In this document: positions 5,682-6,768 of the stretch, piece after piece | Numbering within the stretch: the first letter of the stretch is position 1 | Layout of the letters: each line of letters starts with the position of its first letter | Assembly (NCBI GenBank): GCA_007127625.1 | Contig: SKYZ01000221.1 | Location: forward strand, 1-6,768 | Length of the DNA stretch: 6,768 nucleotides | Direction: 5' to 3' | Source of the DNA: Aquisalimonas sp. | Lineage (GTDB): Bacteria > Pseudomonadota > Gammaproteobacteria > Nitrococcales > Aquisalimonadaceae | Notes under the pieces: generated by a model | The model's database searches: none | The model's input: the letters and a program-made list of their open reading frames with translations, nothing else | What the model was told of the DNA's origin: nothing | Translations under genes and position numbers: made by a program

Positions 5682-6338
5682 ATGGATTTCCGCTGGGATG
5701 TGGTCTGGAACGCCATGCCGCAGATGGTGCAGGGTGCCCAGATGACCGCCCAGATCACCCTGATCGGTATCGGTGGCGGCATGGTCATTGGCACCCTGTG
5801 CGGCCTGATCCTCGCCTTCCGCCTGCCGGTGATCCACTGGCTGGTGTTCGCCTACGTATCGGTGATCCGCGGCACGCCCATCGTGGTCCAGGCGATGTTC
5901 ATCTATTTCGCCCTGCCCATCGCCATGGACATCACCCTGTCGGGGTTCGCCGCTGCGTCACTGTGTCTGGCGCTGAACGCTGGTGCCTACATCACCGAAA
6001 TCGTGCGTGGGGCGGTGCTCTCCATCGACAAGGGGCTGACCGACGCAGGCCTGGCCCTGGGGATGTCGTATCCGCAGGTGCTGATGACCGTGGTGGGGCC
6101 GCTGGCCTTCCGGCGCACCATCCCGCCGCTGGGCAACCAGTTCATCATCAGTCTCAAGGACTCGGCGCTGTTCCTGGTCATCGGGGTCGCCGAGCTGGCC
6201 CAGCGCGGTGAACAGCTCACGGCACAGACCGGAAGGGCCCTGGAGATCTGGACTGCGGTGGCGGTGTTCTATCTGGTGATGACATTTACGCTGGCCATGA
6301 TCATGCGCCTGATCGAACGGAGGATGACCATCCTGTGA
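5682..6338 (+). CDS. glnP: GlnP-type amino acid ABC transporter permease
   Basis: Inner-membrane subunit of a polar amino acid importer (HisM/GlnP family), which forms the channel and docks on the ATPase. The 218-residue length is typical. About five hydrophobic segments can be seen: near 23-46, 50-76, 84-104, 160-178 and 188-210. SVIRGTPIVVQAMFIYF (60-76) is a family hallmark. The cytoplasmic EAA loop lies at about 106-140 (EIVRGAVLSIDKGLTDAG, then LALGMSYPQ); the EAA triplet itself reads DAG, while the spaced glycine at 127 is kept. PPLGNQFI (148-155) and LKDSAL (158-163) are also conserved. AGGGAGG at 5668-5674 lies 7 bases before the ATG. It follows glnH after 70 bases that hold a strong hairpin, and its stop overlaps the glnQ start by 4 bases. 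It is the only permease gene here, so a homodimer is likely. Confidence 0.94.
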   Translation: MDFRWDVVWNAMPQMVQGAQMTAQITLIGIGGGMVIGTLCGLILAFRLPVIHWLVFAYVSVIRGTPIVVQAMFIYFALPIAMDITLSGFAAASLCLALNAGAYITEIVRGAVLSIDKGLTDAGLALGMSYPQVLMTVVGPLAFRRTIPPLGNQFIISLKDSALFLVIGVAELAQRGEQLTAQTGRALEIWTAVAVFYLVMTFTLAMIMRLIERRMTIL

Positions 6339-6768
6339 GCCTGATCGTCTGCGAACAGCTGACCAAGCACTTCGGCAACACGCTGGTGCTCCAGGACATC
6401 GACCTCACTGTGAAGGCCGGGGAGGTGGTGGTGATCGTCGGGCCCTCCGGCTCCGGCAAGTCGACCCTGTTGCGCTGTATCAACGTGCTGGAGCCCCTTA
6501 CCGGCGGCACCCTGGAAGTGGACGGCAAGCGCCTGGGCGCCCGCGGCACCAGTGCCCGCGCCATCCGCCGTGAAACGGGCATGGTGTTCCAGCAGTTCAA
6601 CCTGTTCCCGCACATGACAGCCCGCGAGAACGTCATCGAGGCCCCGGTGCACGTACTCGGCAAGCCGAAGAAGGAAGCCATCGAGCAGGCCCACGCCCTG
6701 CTCGAGCGCGTGGGCCTCACCGCCCGCGCCGACGCCTACCCGGCCCAGATGTCCGGCGGCCAGCAACA
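6335..6768 (+). CDS. glnQ: GlnQ-type amino acid ABC transporter ATPase (truncated by window edge)
   Basis: Cytoplasmic ATPase that powers the importer. The 144 visible codons carry Walker A GPSGSGKST (36-44), the Q-loop FQQFNLFPH (85-93) and the start of the signature SGGQQ (140-144). Walker B, the D-loop and the switch histidine lie beyond the right edge. GEVVVIVGPSGSGKS and ETGMVFQQFNLF are close to E. coli GlnQ. The start is GTG 6335 in the GTGA overlap with the glnP stop, which gives MSLIVCEQLTKHFG, the right length before Walker A. GGAGG at 6319-6323 is 11 bases upstream, rather far, so translational coupling to glnP is likely. The residue before the signature is Met rather than the usual Leu, a mild change. 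Confidence 0.95.
   Translation, partial: MSLIVCEQLTKHFGNTLVLQDIDLTVKAGEVVVIVGPSGSGKSTLLRCINVLEPLTGGTLEVDGKRLGARGTSARAIRRETGMVFQQFNLFPHMTARENVIEAPVHVLGKPKKEAIEQAHALLERVGLTARADAYPAQMSGGQQ

Noticed and set aside
4766..5794. Long minus-strand open frame opposite glnH
   Set aside because: It mirrors the plus-strand glnH frame, covers the operon promoter and a hairpin, and resembles no known protein.

Overview
The window comes from a high-GC bacterium, most likely a gammaproteobacterium. A RelA with a degenerate hydrolase site, a LexA with an E. coli-type recognition helix and CTG-N10-CAG boxes, and a GlnHPQ-type transporter all point that way. The predicted mature periplasmic binding protein has about 49 Asp/Glu against about 15 Lys/Arg. 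This suggests a halophilic or haloalkaliphilic lineage such as Ectothiorhodospiraceae or relatives; the family is an inference.

Layout. (1) 1-680, minus strand: the N-terminal 226 codons of relA, the (p)ppGpp synthetase, running off the left edge. (2) 681-953: a divergent intergenic region with hairpins and one copy of a short repeat. (3) 954-1691, plus: a six-helix CcdA/DsbD-type membrane thiol carrier. (4) 1692-1776: a compact lexA control region with two LexA boxes overlapping the likely promoter. (5) 1777-4769, plus: lexA, imuA and imuB, an SOS-controlled translesion synthesis cassette. The usual fourth member, dnaE2 (imuC), is not next to it. (6) 4770-4864: a short spacer with a second copy of the repeat and a TTGACA-type promoter. 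(7) 4865-6768, plus: a glnH-glnP-glnQ polar amino acid ABC importer operon, cut by the right edge inside the ATPase just before the end of its signature motif.

How the parts work together. LexA should repress its own operon. DNA damage activates RecA, LexA cleaves itself at Ala88-Gly89, and lexA-imuA-imuB is induced together; no LexA box is visible inside the operon. ImuB is a polymerase-fold protein without catalytic acidic residues. In the known cassette it acts as an adaptor for ImuA, the sliding clamp and DnaE2, so the polymerase partner here must be encoded elsewhere or be different. The glnHPQ genes form a separate unit. A strong GC hairpin lies between glnH and glnP, and a 4-nt overlap joins glnP to glnQ.

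No CRISPR array, tRNA, rRNA, transposase or prophage gene was found. I do not see a wholly new system. The points most worth a second look are the cassette without dnaE2, a clamp-motif-like sequence in the ImuA tail, the altered ligand pocket of the GlnH-like protein, and the similar repeats on either side of the ccdA-lexA-imuAB block.
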